A DNA stretch of 46,993 nt from Smithellaceae bacterium (GTDB lineage: Bacteria; Desulfobacterota; Syntrophia; Syntrophales; Smithellaceae), in NCBI GenBank assembly GCA_028693285.1, contig JAQUVQ010000018.1, positions 1 through 46,993 on the forward strand, written 5' to 3'. The notes beneath the pieces were generated by a model. It did not search any database and was not told the DNA's origin. It saw nothing but the letters and a program-made list of their open reading frames with translations. Shown one piece after another: positions 16,902 through 25,218 of the stretch. Every line of letters starts with the position of its first letter. Position 1 is the stretch's first letter. A program made the translations under genes and the position numbers.

Positions 16902-17257
16902 TGCTCACCCCTTTAAGTTTTATTTTGTAAAACGTTGGCCAATGCTTAACCCTAATTCAAAAAAAAATCTACTGTTTTTTGTAAAATTCATTCGATTATT
17001 TTCGTGTATTTTGAGGCCTGAAGGGCTTTCCGGCCGTTTTCCCCCCTGAAGCGCATATCCGCTCTTCATATTTTCCATGTTTTGCTGTAAAGGGAAAACG
17101 AATCCAAAGGAATTTGCCTGTCTGGATGACGACGGAAACACGCTGCGCATGGCCCGCAACGCACAGGAGCCCTGGTTCCGGATCAATCCAGGAATCACCC
17201 GGCATGGGTGGCGCAGGAAGTTTGCAGGAAACCATAAACCTTAAGGAGAAGATACAG
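16902..17257. other. 356-bp gap between HU and the second acyl-CoA ligase
   Basis: The left 100 bp (to about 17000) is AT-rich and must carry the HU promoter, but I find no convincing -35/-10 pair. The right part is GC-rich. It ends in AAGGAG (17243-17248), 9 nt before the ligase ATG. A TGGC/TTGC pair near 17209-17225 looks like sigma54, but its spacing is 2 nt too long. No gene is supported. Confidence 0.6.
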
Positions 17258-19090
17258 ATGAGCGCACAACCGGTAAAAATCCCCACAACCTTAAGCGCGT
17301 CGGAATTCTTTCTGAAGATCGTTGAAATCGCGCCGCGGCTTCCGTCGATGATCTTCAACCTGATCAAAGGACTCAAAAGCATCGGCGGCAAAACCAACAA
17401 CTCCTGGGGACTGGAACTTGAAAAGATCGCCGCCCGGTTCCCGGACAATCCCGCGGTCAAGTCCCCCGACGGAACCCTCACCTACCGGGAGCTGAACGAG
17501 CGGGCCAACCGCTTTGCCCATTACCTGATCTCCAAAGGCGTTTCCCGCGGCGATGTGGTGACGCTTTGCTTTGAAAACCGTCCCGAACTGCTGGCCGCCT
17601 ACTGCGGCTGTTCAAAAGTCGGCGCCATCGCCTCGCTGATCAACACCAATCAGCGTGGAGACTCTCTGGTGCACAGCTTCAATCTCAACCGGGGCAAAGT
17701 TGTCCTGATCGGCGAGGAATGCTGCGAGTTTTTCATCGAGGCGCGCGCCGGAATAGATCTTTCCCAATCGACGCTTGGAATGGTCAGGGACGCGGGACAA
17801 TTCCAGACAAAAGACGTCCCTGACATTACGGGCGAGCTGGCGCGTCAAAGCGGCGCAAACCCCTCCACCACGAAAAGCGTCACCCTGAAAGACACCTCTG
17901 CATATGTCTACACATCCGGAACAACCGGGGGCCTGCCCAAGGCGGCGGTCATCATCAACAAACGGACTCTTTCGGCCATGTTCTGGTTCGGGAAATTTGT
18001 CATGCCCGTGAAGCCCACGGATACGATTTACATTCCTCTTCCCTTTTTCCACACCAACGCCATCACCGTCGGATGGCCGCCGGCGCTCTATAACGGCGCG
18101 GCGGTGGCCCTGCGCAGAAAATTCAGCGCCAGCAAATTTCTGGACGACGTCCGGCAGTTTCAGGCGACGCACTTCGTTTACGTGGGAGAAGTCTGCCGCT
18201 ATCTGATGGCGACGCCCGCGAAGCCCGACGATCATCAGACGACGCTGAAATACATTTGCGGCAACGGGCTTCGGCCGGATATCTGGATGCCCTTCAAGAA
18301 GCGGTTCGGCATTGAAAAAATATACGAGTTTTACGGCGCGGCCGAAGGGGTGGGCGTCTTCACGAACTTTCTGAACATCAACTACAGCGTGGGCACGAGC
18401 GTGACGCCCTTTGCCATCGTGGCCTACGACACCGAAAACGACCGGCCCGTCAAAGACGAAAAGGGCTTCCTGAAAAAAGTCGGCAAGGGCGAGACCGGGC
18501 TTCTGATCATGGAAATCTCGGAGAAAACACCCTTCGCCGGATATTCGGACAAGAAAAAAACGGAAGAAAAAATATTCCGGAACGTGTTCAAGAAAGGCGA
18601 TCTGTGGTTCAACACCGGCGACATGCTCCGGAACATGGGCTTTGGCCACGCGCAGTTCGCCGACCGGCTGGGCGACACCTTCCGCTGGAAAGGCGAAAAT
18701 GTGGCCACGCAGGAAGTCGAAAAAGCGATCGACACCTTCCCCGGCGTCAAGCAGTCGGCGGTTTACGGCATCTCCATGCCCGGCAGCGACGGAAAGGCCG
18801 GAATGGCCGCCGTCATTCGGGATGAAAACGAGCCGTTCGATCTGGCCCGGCTGGCAGCCCACCTGAAGGCGAGCCTGCCGAAATACGCCGTGCCGATCTT
18901 CATCCGTTTCGTTCCGGATTTTGAATGGACCGCCACGCACAAAATCAAGAAGACCAACCTCAAGAATGAGGGCTATGATCCGGCGCAGGTCAGGGAGGAA
19001 CTGTACGCGCTTCTGCCGGGGAGCGAAACCTATGTGCCCGTCAGTGATGAAATCTATCGCAACGTGACGGCCGGAACGTATAAATTTTAA
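17258..19090 (+). CDS. FATP-type long/very-long-chain acyl-CoA synthetase
   Basis: 610 aa. It belongs to the fatty acid transport protein/very-long-chain synthetase branch of AMP-forming enzymes. AYVYTSGTTGGLPKAAVIIN is the AMP-binding motif and YEFYGAAEGVGVFTN replaces the usual YGxTE motif as in FATPs. FNTGDMLRNMGFGHAQFADR and GDTFRWKGENVATQEVEKAI form the VLACS signature. An N-terminal hydrophobic/amphipathic stretch (about 20-45) may touch the membrane. The start is ATG 17258; the frame open to 17114 has no conserved content. Its stop overlaps the stop of the convergent Bmp-Cache gene within TTAA. Confidence 0.9.
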   Translation: MSAQPVKIPTTLSASEFFLKIVEIAPRLPSMIFNLIKGLKSIGGKTNNSWGLELEKIAARFPDNPAVKSPDGTLTYRELNERANRFAHYLISKGVSRGDVVTLCFENRPELLAAYCGCSKVGAIASLINTNQRGDSLVHSFNLNRGKVVLIGEECCEFFIEARAGIDLSQSTLGMVRDAGQFQTKDVPDITGELARQSGANPSTTKSVTLKDTSAYVYTSGTTGGLPKAAVIINKRTLSAMFWFGKFVMPVKPTDTIYIPLPFFHTNAITVGWPPALYNGAAVALRRKFSASKFLDDVRQFQATHFVYVGEVCRYLMATPAKPDDHQTTLKYICGNGLRPDIWMPFKKRFGIEKIYEFYGAAEGVGVFTNFLNINYSVGTSVTPFAIVAYDTENDRPVKDEKGFLKKVGKGETGLLIMEISEKTPFAGYSDKKKTEEKIFRNVFKKGDLWFNTGDMLRNMGFGHAQFADRLGDTFRWKGENVATQEVEKAIDTFPGVKQSAVYGISMPGSDGKAGMAAVIRDENEPFDLARLAAHLKASLPKYAVPIFIRFVPDFEWTATHKIKKTNLKNEGYDPAQVREELYALLPGSETYVPVSDEIYRNVTAGTYKF

Positions 19091-20880
19091 CGTTCGACGC
19101 CGTCTCCGGCAAAGGCGGCGGCCAGGCGCCAGGGCGTGCCGTGCAGTTCCACGGTGCGCCATTCCACCGTTTTGAAAATCGGCGCTTCACCGACTTTTCG
19201 GTAAAAACGGTAAACGCCCGATCCTTCGCGGGTATCGGCCATTCTGCGGCAAAGGGCAATCAGCTCCGGAAACGGCTGGTATAACGGATCGGTGAAGATG
19301 TTGAGTCCGATCTGTTTCGCATCCACGTCATAAATAAAAAGGCCGTCGGTCTGCATCAGGAAAATGGAAACCGGCATGTAGGCGGCGATCGGTCCGATCA
19401 TGCTCGAAAGCAGGTATTCCGGCGCAAACAGAGCCGAGACCGATCCCGAAAATTTACGGTCTTTTAAAAATACGGGATGATGAATCACGACCGCCCGGGG
19501 GCCTTCCACGGACTGGAATGAGCCGCTCAATACAGGCGTGTGGGTTTTGAACAGCCGGACCATGTGCGACTGTCGGCTGATGTCGGCGCCTTCGGACGAC
19601 CGGTGCGCCGGCGGCTCCACCGCCAGCATGATTCCCGAATCGCTCACCGTCTCACAGTCGATGATATAGGGATTTGCCCTGTAAAGCCCCTGGAGAATGC
19701 CGCGCGCAAAATCGCCCCGCAGGTCTTTGCCGGCCAGCACCTTTGCGCCGTGCCGCAAATCATTGTCCAACCGGTTCAGCGTCGTCTGAATCTCGGATTG
19801 CAGACGGGACAAAAGATCCCGCAATTCCTGTCGGGAAAGCGCCGTCCGGTGTCCGCTCGCTTCGGGAACCGCCAGCTCGCCCGACACAATTTTTGCCCGC
19901 AGCGCCTGAACCTGCTGATGAATGCTTTCTGGAATCAGCTTCTTATTCTGGTTATTGTAAACAAATCCGACGCCCCGTTCCTTCAGCCCCAGCGTTTTGA
20001 GACCTCCCGAAAAGTTTCCGTGAGCGCAGGATTGAACAGCCTCGAACACCGCCCCGTCGATATTTTTCAGCATGCTCGTCAGGACACGGCCCGGCGCCTG
20101 CGCGCTCTGGTCGATATCCGCTCCGATCGCCAGACGATTCATCTTTCTTGCCGCCTGAAAGAGGCCCGCTCCCGTTTCACCTGCGGCATGATAAATGACG
20201 TCCGCTCCGTTTTTATACATGCTCACCGCGATCCGGTAACCTTTCCGCGGATCCCTGAAGGCCTGTCCGGTGATGCCTGCATAGCGCGAATAAATCCGGA
20301 TGCCCGGACGAACGGCTTTTGCGCCCGCCTCATACCCTGCCTGAAATTTTCGAATAATCGGGCTGTCCATTCCGCCGATAAAACCGATTTTCCCGGACCG
20401 GCTTTTCAGAGCCGCGATCGCCCCGACCAGAAAGGACCCTTCCTCTTCCCTAAACGTCAGCCCCGCAAGATTGGGCGGCGGCGAGATGAGGTTTCCTCTC
20501 TCATCGTAATTCGCGCTGTAGTCCACCACGACGAATTTTTTATCCGGATGCCGCCCGGCCAGATGATCGAATTTTTCCGAAAAGGCAAAACCGACGCCGA
20601 TGATCATTTCCGCGTCGGAAGCCGCGGCCCCGCTTACGGCATAATCCAGCTCGAGGTTTCGTTTATGCTCGACATAGACGGCCTTCACGCCCAGCTCCGC
20701 AACCGCTTTTTCCATGCCGCTGTATGCGGAATCGTTAAAACCGCCGTCTCCCCTGCCGCCCATGTCAAAGATCAGGACCACCTTCAGCGGCGATGAATCC
20801 TGTGCTTTCGCGTCCTGAACAACCGCCGGAGAGCCCAACAGGATCAGCCAGCACAAAAAAAGCACCCATGCCTTTTTCAA
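19087..20880 (-). CDS. Exported Bmp-family binding protein fused to a Cache-like domain
   Basis: 597 aa. A signal peptide ends near AKA-QD; there is no lipobox and no later membrane helix, so it should be free in the periplasm. Residues about 30-345 match Bmp/PnrA purine-nucleoside-binding proteins: KVVLIFDMGGRGDGGFNDSA, IGFIGGMDSPIIRKFQAGYE, ADVIYHAAGETGAGLF. About 350-400 is a coiled linker. About 400-590 resembles a Cache sensor: DSGIMLAVEPPAHRSSEGAD, VIHHPVFLKDRKFSGSVSAL, LQTDGLFIYDVDAKQIGLN-like segment. I do not know this fusion, and no permease or ATPase lies nearby. The start is TTG with AAGGAG 8 nt upstream. Last gene of the caspase run, 38 nt after DUF4384. A ligand-sensing role is inference. 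Confidence 0.8.
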   Translation of the reverse strand: MKKAWVLFLCWLILLGSPAVVQDAKAQDSSPLKVVLIFDMGGRGDGGFNDSAYSGMEKAVAELGVKAVYVEHKRNLELDYAVSGAAASDAEMIIGVGFAFSEKFDHLAGRHPDKKFVVVDYSANYDERGNLISPPPNLAGLTFREEEGSFLVGAIAALKSRSGKIGFIGGMDSPIIRKFQAGYEAGAKAVRPGIRIYSRYAGITGQAFRDPRKGYRIAVSMYKNGADVIYHAAGETGAGLFQAARKMNRLAIGADIDQSAQAPGRVLTSMLKNIDGAVFEAVQSCAHGNFSGGLKTLGLKERGVGFVYNNQNKKLIPESIHQQVQALRAKIVSGELAVPEASGHRTALSRQELRDLLSRLQSEIQTTLNRLDNDLRHGAKVLAGKDLRGDFARGILQGLYRANPYIIDCETVSDSGIMLAVEPPAHRSSEGADISRQSHMVRLFKTHTPVLSGSFQSVEGPRAVVIHHPVFLKDRKFSGSVSALFAPEYLLSSMIGPIAAYMPVSIFLMQTDGLFIYDVDAKQIGLNIFTDPLYQPFPELIALCRRMADTREGSGVYRFYRKVGEAPIFKTVEWRTVELHGTPWRLAAAFAGDGVER

Positions 20881-20918
20881 TCTTCCATCTCCTTTTCCGT
20901 TGGCTGCAAAGACGGCCC

Positions 20919-21779
20919 CTACTTCCTCGTCTTCACCACCGCTTTGACTTCGGAAAATTCCGCGGCCAGTCCCGCGTCGTCCGACGCGGCCTTGATCTTG
21001 ACGCTCCTTGTTTTCACGCCGATGTCTTTTGATCTGGTTTGAACGGCAAATATGCTTCCCTCATCCTTCAGCTTCAAATCGCCCAGCTCCGAGACGCTGG
21101 CATAGACGATGATGTTTTCCTCGCCGAAGGGCGGGTTCACTTCCAGCTCAAACTGATCCTTGCCGGAAGGGATTTCGTAAATCACGCCGCCCTGGAAGTA
21201 ATTGTCCCGGCGGTAGGGATTGGGCAGGAGCTGCAGGTTGTTTTTCACCGCGTCCCGGTAAATCACACGCGCAAAGAAAGGCTTGTTGCCCTTGAGATAA
21301 ATTCTGATCTTCTCTCCGGCGGCATAAGACGTTTTGTCCGTCCAGACCTTCACGGTCAAAGGCAGAGACGGATCATCCAGCGCGGCATCCGCAGCCTTTG
21401 CCCCGGCCTTTTTCATCGCCTTTTCATCCGGAATGACCTCCGCTTTGAGCTTGATCCGGTAGCAGTCGCCCTGCCCCGGGTCTTTATACCAGCCCTTTTC
21501 CAGCGTCTCGAGAACTTCGACGGTGGCGTTGGCATAAGCGGACACCAGGTCTTTCTGCAGCTCGAAGTCTTTCACCTCCGTCGCGGATGAAACATAGGTC
21601 TTGACCGATTCGACGGCGTTTCGCTTTGCATCCGCCAGCGCCGCGGTTTCCGTCTGCTTGCGGGACTTGTCGTCCCCCATGCAGGCGGAGCCTTCGGCGA
21701 TCTTGATGGTGGATTGCGCGGCATAAACCGGCGCCGCCAAAAGAATGATCATTGCCGCAAGAAATAAAATTTTACGCAT
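20919..21779 (-). CDS. Exported DUF4384 protein
   Basis: 286 aa with a signal peptide cleaved after APVYA. The middle (about 20-120) is a helical/beta region like LPP20/FlgT-type domains (ETAALADAKRNAVESVKTYV). The C-terminal half is DUF4384: LTVKVWTDKTSYAAGEKIRI, then a block on FARVIYRDA and LLPNPYRRDNYFQGGVIYEI and GEENIIVYAS. DUF4384 is often found in or beside caspase-domain proteins, which fits the gene 18 nt upstream. The start at 21779 is chosen over an ATG 15 nt earlier because GGGAGG precedes it by 5 nt. Role unknown; probably a periplasmic partner or adaptor of the caspase. Confidence 0.85.
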   Translation of the reverse strand: MRKILFLAAMIILLAAPVYAAQSTIKIAEGSACMGDDKSRKQTETAALADAKRNAVESVKTYVSSATEVKDFELQKDLVSAYANATVEVLETLEKGWYKDPGQGDCYRIKLKAEVIPDEKAMKKAGAKAADAALDDPSLPLTVKVWTDKTSYAAGEKIRIYLKGNKPFFARVIYRDAVKNNLQLLPNPYRRDNYFQGGVIYEIPSGKDQFELEVNPPFGEENIIVYASVSELGDLKLKDEGSIFAVQTRSKDIGVKTRSVKIKAASDDAGLAAEFSEVKAVVKTRK

Positions 21780-21797
21780 GGAAACCTCCCTCATCGT

Positions 21798-24700
21798 TTA
21801 TCTGCCAAGCACCAGCGGAAAATCCATTCCCCGGGAATCCACCACGGGGTACTGGGCTTCCTGTTTATACTTTTTTGTGATTTCCGGCAACTGCTCTTCC
21901 ACGTAAACCATCAGCTTGCGGACGGTGACGGGTTCGCCCGGACCCGCCGCCTTGCCGCCCAAGCCCGCAAGCAGCGTATAGGTGAAAACGCCGTGCCCCA
22001 GATCTTTCACTTCGGCGGCAAACTGGTCTTTGGTGGACGCGGCCACGACATGCACGCCCGTGGAGCGCGATAGCTGGGAAAGCGCTTTGCGGTCCTCAAA
22101 TCCGCGGAAAGCAATCAGCACGGCGCCCGATTTGCAGGCATCCACCAAAAGCAGGATTTTTTGCGCTTTGATGTTTTTGATATAGCCGGACAGATCATCG
22201 GATGAAACACCCTTCGTCCGCACATCCGCTTCCCGTTCGGGATAGGTCAATTCATGCGGGATGAAGTACCATTTATCGTTCAGGCTCTCACCATGCCCCG
22301 CGAGATAGATCAGCACCGCATCCTGTGGATTGGTATTTTGCAGCTCGTTCAATTGAGAGACGATATTCTCCCGGGTGGCCTGCTCACTGTAAATTTCGCG
22401 GATATTGACTTTCCTGAACAATCCGCCGCCCCGCTGACTGAAGAAGCCGGCAATGCTCTTTGCATCCGGCTCGGCGTAGTTGAGGTTGAGCGCGGGATTC
22501 TTGTATTTGTTGATGCCGACCGCCAGGACATAAAGAGACACTTCCTTGGAAGGGGCCTTAAGCCGGACCATCAGTTCATAAGGATTGGATTCCGTCCTGT
22601 CTCTGCTGAATCCCACGGCCCGAAACGTATTCGCGCCATCGACCAGGGACACGGAATATTGCCGGACCGTTTCCCCGCCCCGGGGGACGATTTTGACGGC
22701 GCGTTGATCGCCGCCGACAACCTTGCCGTTATGATAAAGCCGAATTTCGTCGATGCCGCCGCCCGTGTCTCTGGCCGCCACGGCAACGGCCAGCGTATCC
22801 GTATTCAATACGCTTCCCGCCGCGGGAGACGTGATCCGGACCTCCGGCGGTGAAAGGATGCCTTTTCGGATGTCGGCCGTCGCTTCCACTTTCTTGCCCT
22901 GCAGCACGGAGGCCACATATACGGGATTGAAAAACTTCTCGAAGAGATTGTCGATGGAATAGACATTCAATCCGATGCGAACATTCAGGTGTTTTGCGCC
23001 GCCCGGAGAGGCGTTGAAATATCCTTCCGGGGTGATCACAATCCATTCACCATTGGTGAAGCTGACGAATTGGGCGATTTCTTTGCCGGACGCGATATCC
23101 CACTGGCGCGCCGTGCCGTCCTTGCTTGCGGAAAGAATGTAATTTCCATCCCGCGAGAAGGCCAGGGATTTAATCTCGTCCGTATGTCCCTTGAATGTTT
23201 TGACCTCGCCGCCCTGACGGAGATTCCATAATTTCACGGTGCCGATCCAGTCGCCGGAAACGACGAACTTTCCGTCGCCGGAAAGCGCCAGAGAAGTGAT
23301 GAAACCGGGATGACCCGGAAAGGATCTTATTTCCCGGCCCGAGGTCAGATCCCAGAGTCCGAGGATGCCCTGATTGCCGCCTTCGGCCGCAACGATCTGT
23401 TTTGAGTCGGCGGTAAAAGCCACCTGGCTAAAGCCTTCCCTTTTTTGATTCGCCCGCAGTCTGATGGATTGCTTTCCCGTGGCCGTATTCCAGATGACCA
23501 GGACTCCCCGTTCTTCATCATGAGAGTATGATGCTGCAGCAACAAGGCTCCCATCCGGAGAAAAAGCCGCGTACCCGTCAGATGATGACAGACTCACGTG
23601 ATCAGGGAAATTTACCAGTTCGATCGAACGGCGACTCCGGACATCGAGCAGGCTGACTTTTCCTCCGTCTTTCTCCGCCAAAAGCGCGTACCTGCCGTCG
23701 GGAGAAAAAGTAACGGCCTGTTGCGGGCTGTCGTAGGCCGTCGGATAGCGATCGGCGGCGTCGCTGATGATCGCCCGGTCTGTTCGGCTGTCGATCACCT
23801 GATAGCCCTTGTCGATGATTTTGAAAAAGCGCCGATTGCCCCATTCGTTTTGCCCTTTCGCCCACCAGTTGTCGAATGGCTCGATTGTCCGGCGGCCGGT
23901 CAAACGGCCCTGGCGGCGGTCAAACACCGCGAGCTCCTCATTTCCGGCGATTTTGACCTGCTCCTGGTCCGCTGAAAAGAAAGCCAGATTGATTCCCTGG
24001 ACATCGCCGCCGAAGCTTCTGATTTTTCTGTGCTTCGCGGCATCCCAGAGGGAAACCTTATCGGTCGCGGAAACGGCGATCAACCGGCCGTCCGGTGAAA
24101 AACGCACCGCGGCATCGTCAAGTTTATGATCATCCGTCATGCCGGCTTCCACCTGTCCCGTAACCATATCCCAGAGAATCATGACCGGAGGGAAGGAGGA
24201 AACGGCAACAAAGCGCCGCCCGTCGGGAGAAAAGGCGATCGTGCCGTTGGTTTTAACACTGCCTGCCGGAAAGCCGCTTAGCGCCTTTGCCTGTTTTCCG
24301 CTGCCGACATTCCAGAAAAAAATATTTCTGTCCTCGCCGATGGACGCTACAAACTGACCGTCGGGAGAGAACGCGACCTTGCTGACTCCTTCGGTGTGTC
24401 CGGCAAAGCGGTGTATTTCTTTTCCCGACTTTACCTCCCAGAGTCTGACGGTGTCATCCTTTTTACCCTTGTTCAGATTGGGCGTCTCGCTTCCCGATGC
24501 CAGATATTTTCCGTCCGGTGAAAAGGCGATCGTGTGAATGCTGGAGGAATGCCCTTTGAAGATCATCAACTCGCGGCCGGTATTGAGATCCAGGAGCTGA
24601 ATGTTGCGGAAAGTAAGATCCCCGCCGGGGACCTTCTCGTCCTGGCCGCCCACCACGGCAAGAGACGTCCCGTCGGGAGAAAAAGCAGCCGCAATCGCGA

Positions 24701-25094
24701 GGAGCGGCTTCCCCTTTTTGCCAAGCCTCCTGATTTCCCGACCGGTCTTTACATTCCATAACGCGGCGCCCCCCTTGGATTCCAGGGAAAGCAGGGATTG
24801 GCCGTCGGGACTGAAGGCGACAAAATCAACCATGTCCCGGGCGACGAATGTCCGAATCTCACGGCCCGTTTCCACGTCCCACAGCTTGATGTTTTTATCA
24901 GAGCTTCCCGAAACGAGATACTTCCCATCCGGCGAAAAGTCGATGGTGTTGACATTTGTGGAATGCCCCTTCTGCACAAAAATATCCGGCCCCTGCGAAC
25001 TTCCCGCCGGGACAAGCGGTTTGGCGCAAAAAGCTTCGGTTGTAAAAACCATAATTATCAAAAAACAATAAACAAAAACTAACTTCCTGGTCAT
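21798..25094 (-). CDS. Exported WD40-repeat protein with active-type caspase (C14) domain
   Basis: 1098 aa. The signal peptide (residues 3-24) ends at AFCA. About 13 WD40 blades follow to residue 690, each with FSPDGKYLVSG...IKLWD-like motifs, enough for two propellers. Then come a short conserved segment (EWIVITPEGYFNAS, about 710), an Ig-like domain (ITSPAAGSVLNTDTLAVAVA) and the caspase fold from about residue 870 (YVLAVGINKYKNPALNLNYA). The catalytic His is H934 in YLAGHGES (codon 22293-22295) and the Cys is C987 in LLVDACKSG (codon 22134-22136). Both are present, so an Arg/Lys-directed cysteine protease like metacaspases is plausible. The start at 25094 has AAAGGG upstream. It lies 124 nt after the pseudocaspase gene and 18 nt before DUF4384. 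The signal peptide places it outside the cytoplasm. Confidence 0.9.
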   Translation of the reverse strand: MTRKLVFVYCFLIIMVFTTEAFCAKPLVPAGSSQGPDIFVQKGHSTNVNTIDFSPDGKYLVSGSSDKNIKLWDVETGREIRTFVARDMVDFVAFSPDGQSLLSLESKGGAALWNVKTGREIRRLGKKGKPLLAIAAAFSPDGTSLAVVGGQDEKVPGGDLTFRNIQLLDLNTGRELMIFKGHSSSIHTIAFSPDGKYLASGSETPNLNKGKKDDTVRLWEVKSGKEIHRFAGHTEGVSKVAFSPDGQFVASIGEDRNIFFWNVGSGKQAKALSGFPAGSVKTNGTIAFSPDGRRFVAVSSFPPVMILWDMVTGQVEAGMTDDHKLDDAAVRFSPDGRLIAVSATDKVSLWDAAKHRKIRSFGGDVQGINLAFFSADQEQVKIAGNEELAVFDRRQGRLTGRRTIEPFDNWWAKGQNEWGNRRFFKIIDKGYQVIDSRTDRAIISDAADRYPTAYDSPQQAVTFSPDGRYALLAEKDGGKVSLLDVRSRRSIELVNFPDHVSLSSSDGYAAFSPDGSLVAAASYSHDEERGVLVIWNTATGKQSIRLRANQKREGFSQVAFTADSKQIVAAEGGNQGILGLWDLTSGREIRSFPGHPGFITSLALSGDGKFVVSGDWIGTVKLWNLRQGGEVKTFKGHTDEIKSLAFSRDGNYILSASKDGTARQWDIASGKEIAQFVSFTNGEWIVITPEGYFNASPGGAKHLNVRIGLNVYSIDNLFEKFFNPVYVASVLQGKKVEATADIRKGILSPPEVRITSPAAGSVLNTDTLAVAVAARDTGGGIDEIRLYHNGKVVGGDQRAVKIVPRGGETVRQYSVSLVDGANTFRAVGFSRDRTESNPYELMVRLKAPSKEVSLYVLAVGINKYKNPALNLNYAEPDAKSIAGFFSQRGGGLFRKVNIREIYSEQATRENIVSQLNELQNTNPQDAVLIYLAGHGESLNDKWYFIPHELTYPEREADVRTKGVSSDDLSGYIKNIKAQKILLLVDACKSGAVLIAFRGFEDRKALSQLSRSTGVHVVAASTKDQFAAEVKDLGHGVFTYTLLAGLGGKAAGPGEPVTVRKLMVYVEEQLPEITKKYKQEAQYPVVDSRGMDFPLVLGR

Positions 25095-25151
25095 AAATAC
25101 CCTTTCATACGCCTGGAGCAAGGAATCTTGCCAACCTAAGGTGTGGACTTG

Positions 25152-25216
25152 CCACCTTTAGGTGGTTGCAACTCCTTGGTCTCCCTCCTTCCATCCACCA
25201 TGCACCATACACCATC
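25152..25216. repeat. Palindrome and 7-bp triple repeat between the two caspase genes
   Basis: CCACCT (25152-25157) and AGGTGG (25160-25165) form a perfect hairpin around TT. Further right CACCATG, CACCATA, CACCATC repeat with period 7 at 25196-25216, directly after the pseudocaspase stop. The 124-nt gap has no obvious promoter or terminator T-run. Confidence 0.7.
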
Positions 25217-25218
25217 CA

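Noticed and set aside
17209-17225. Sigma54-like TGGC...TTGC upstream of the FATP-like gene
   Set aside because: GG to GC distance is 14 nt instead of 12, and no activator gene is near.
19087-20880. Part of a complete nucleoside ABC transporter
   Set aside because: No permease or ATPase is adjacent, the protein lacks a lipobox, and it has a long extra C-terminal domain.
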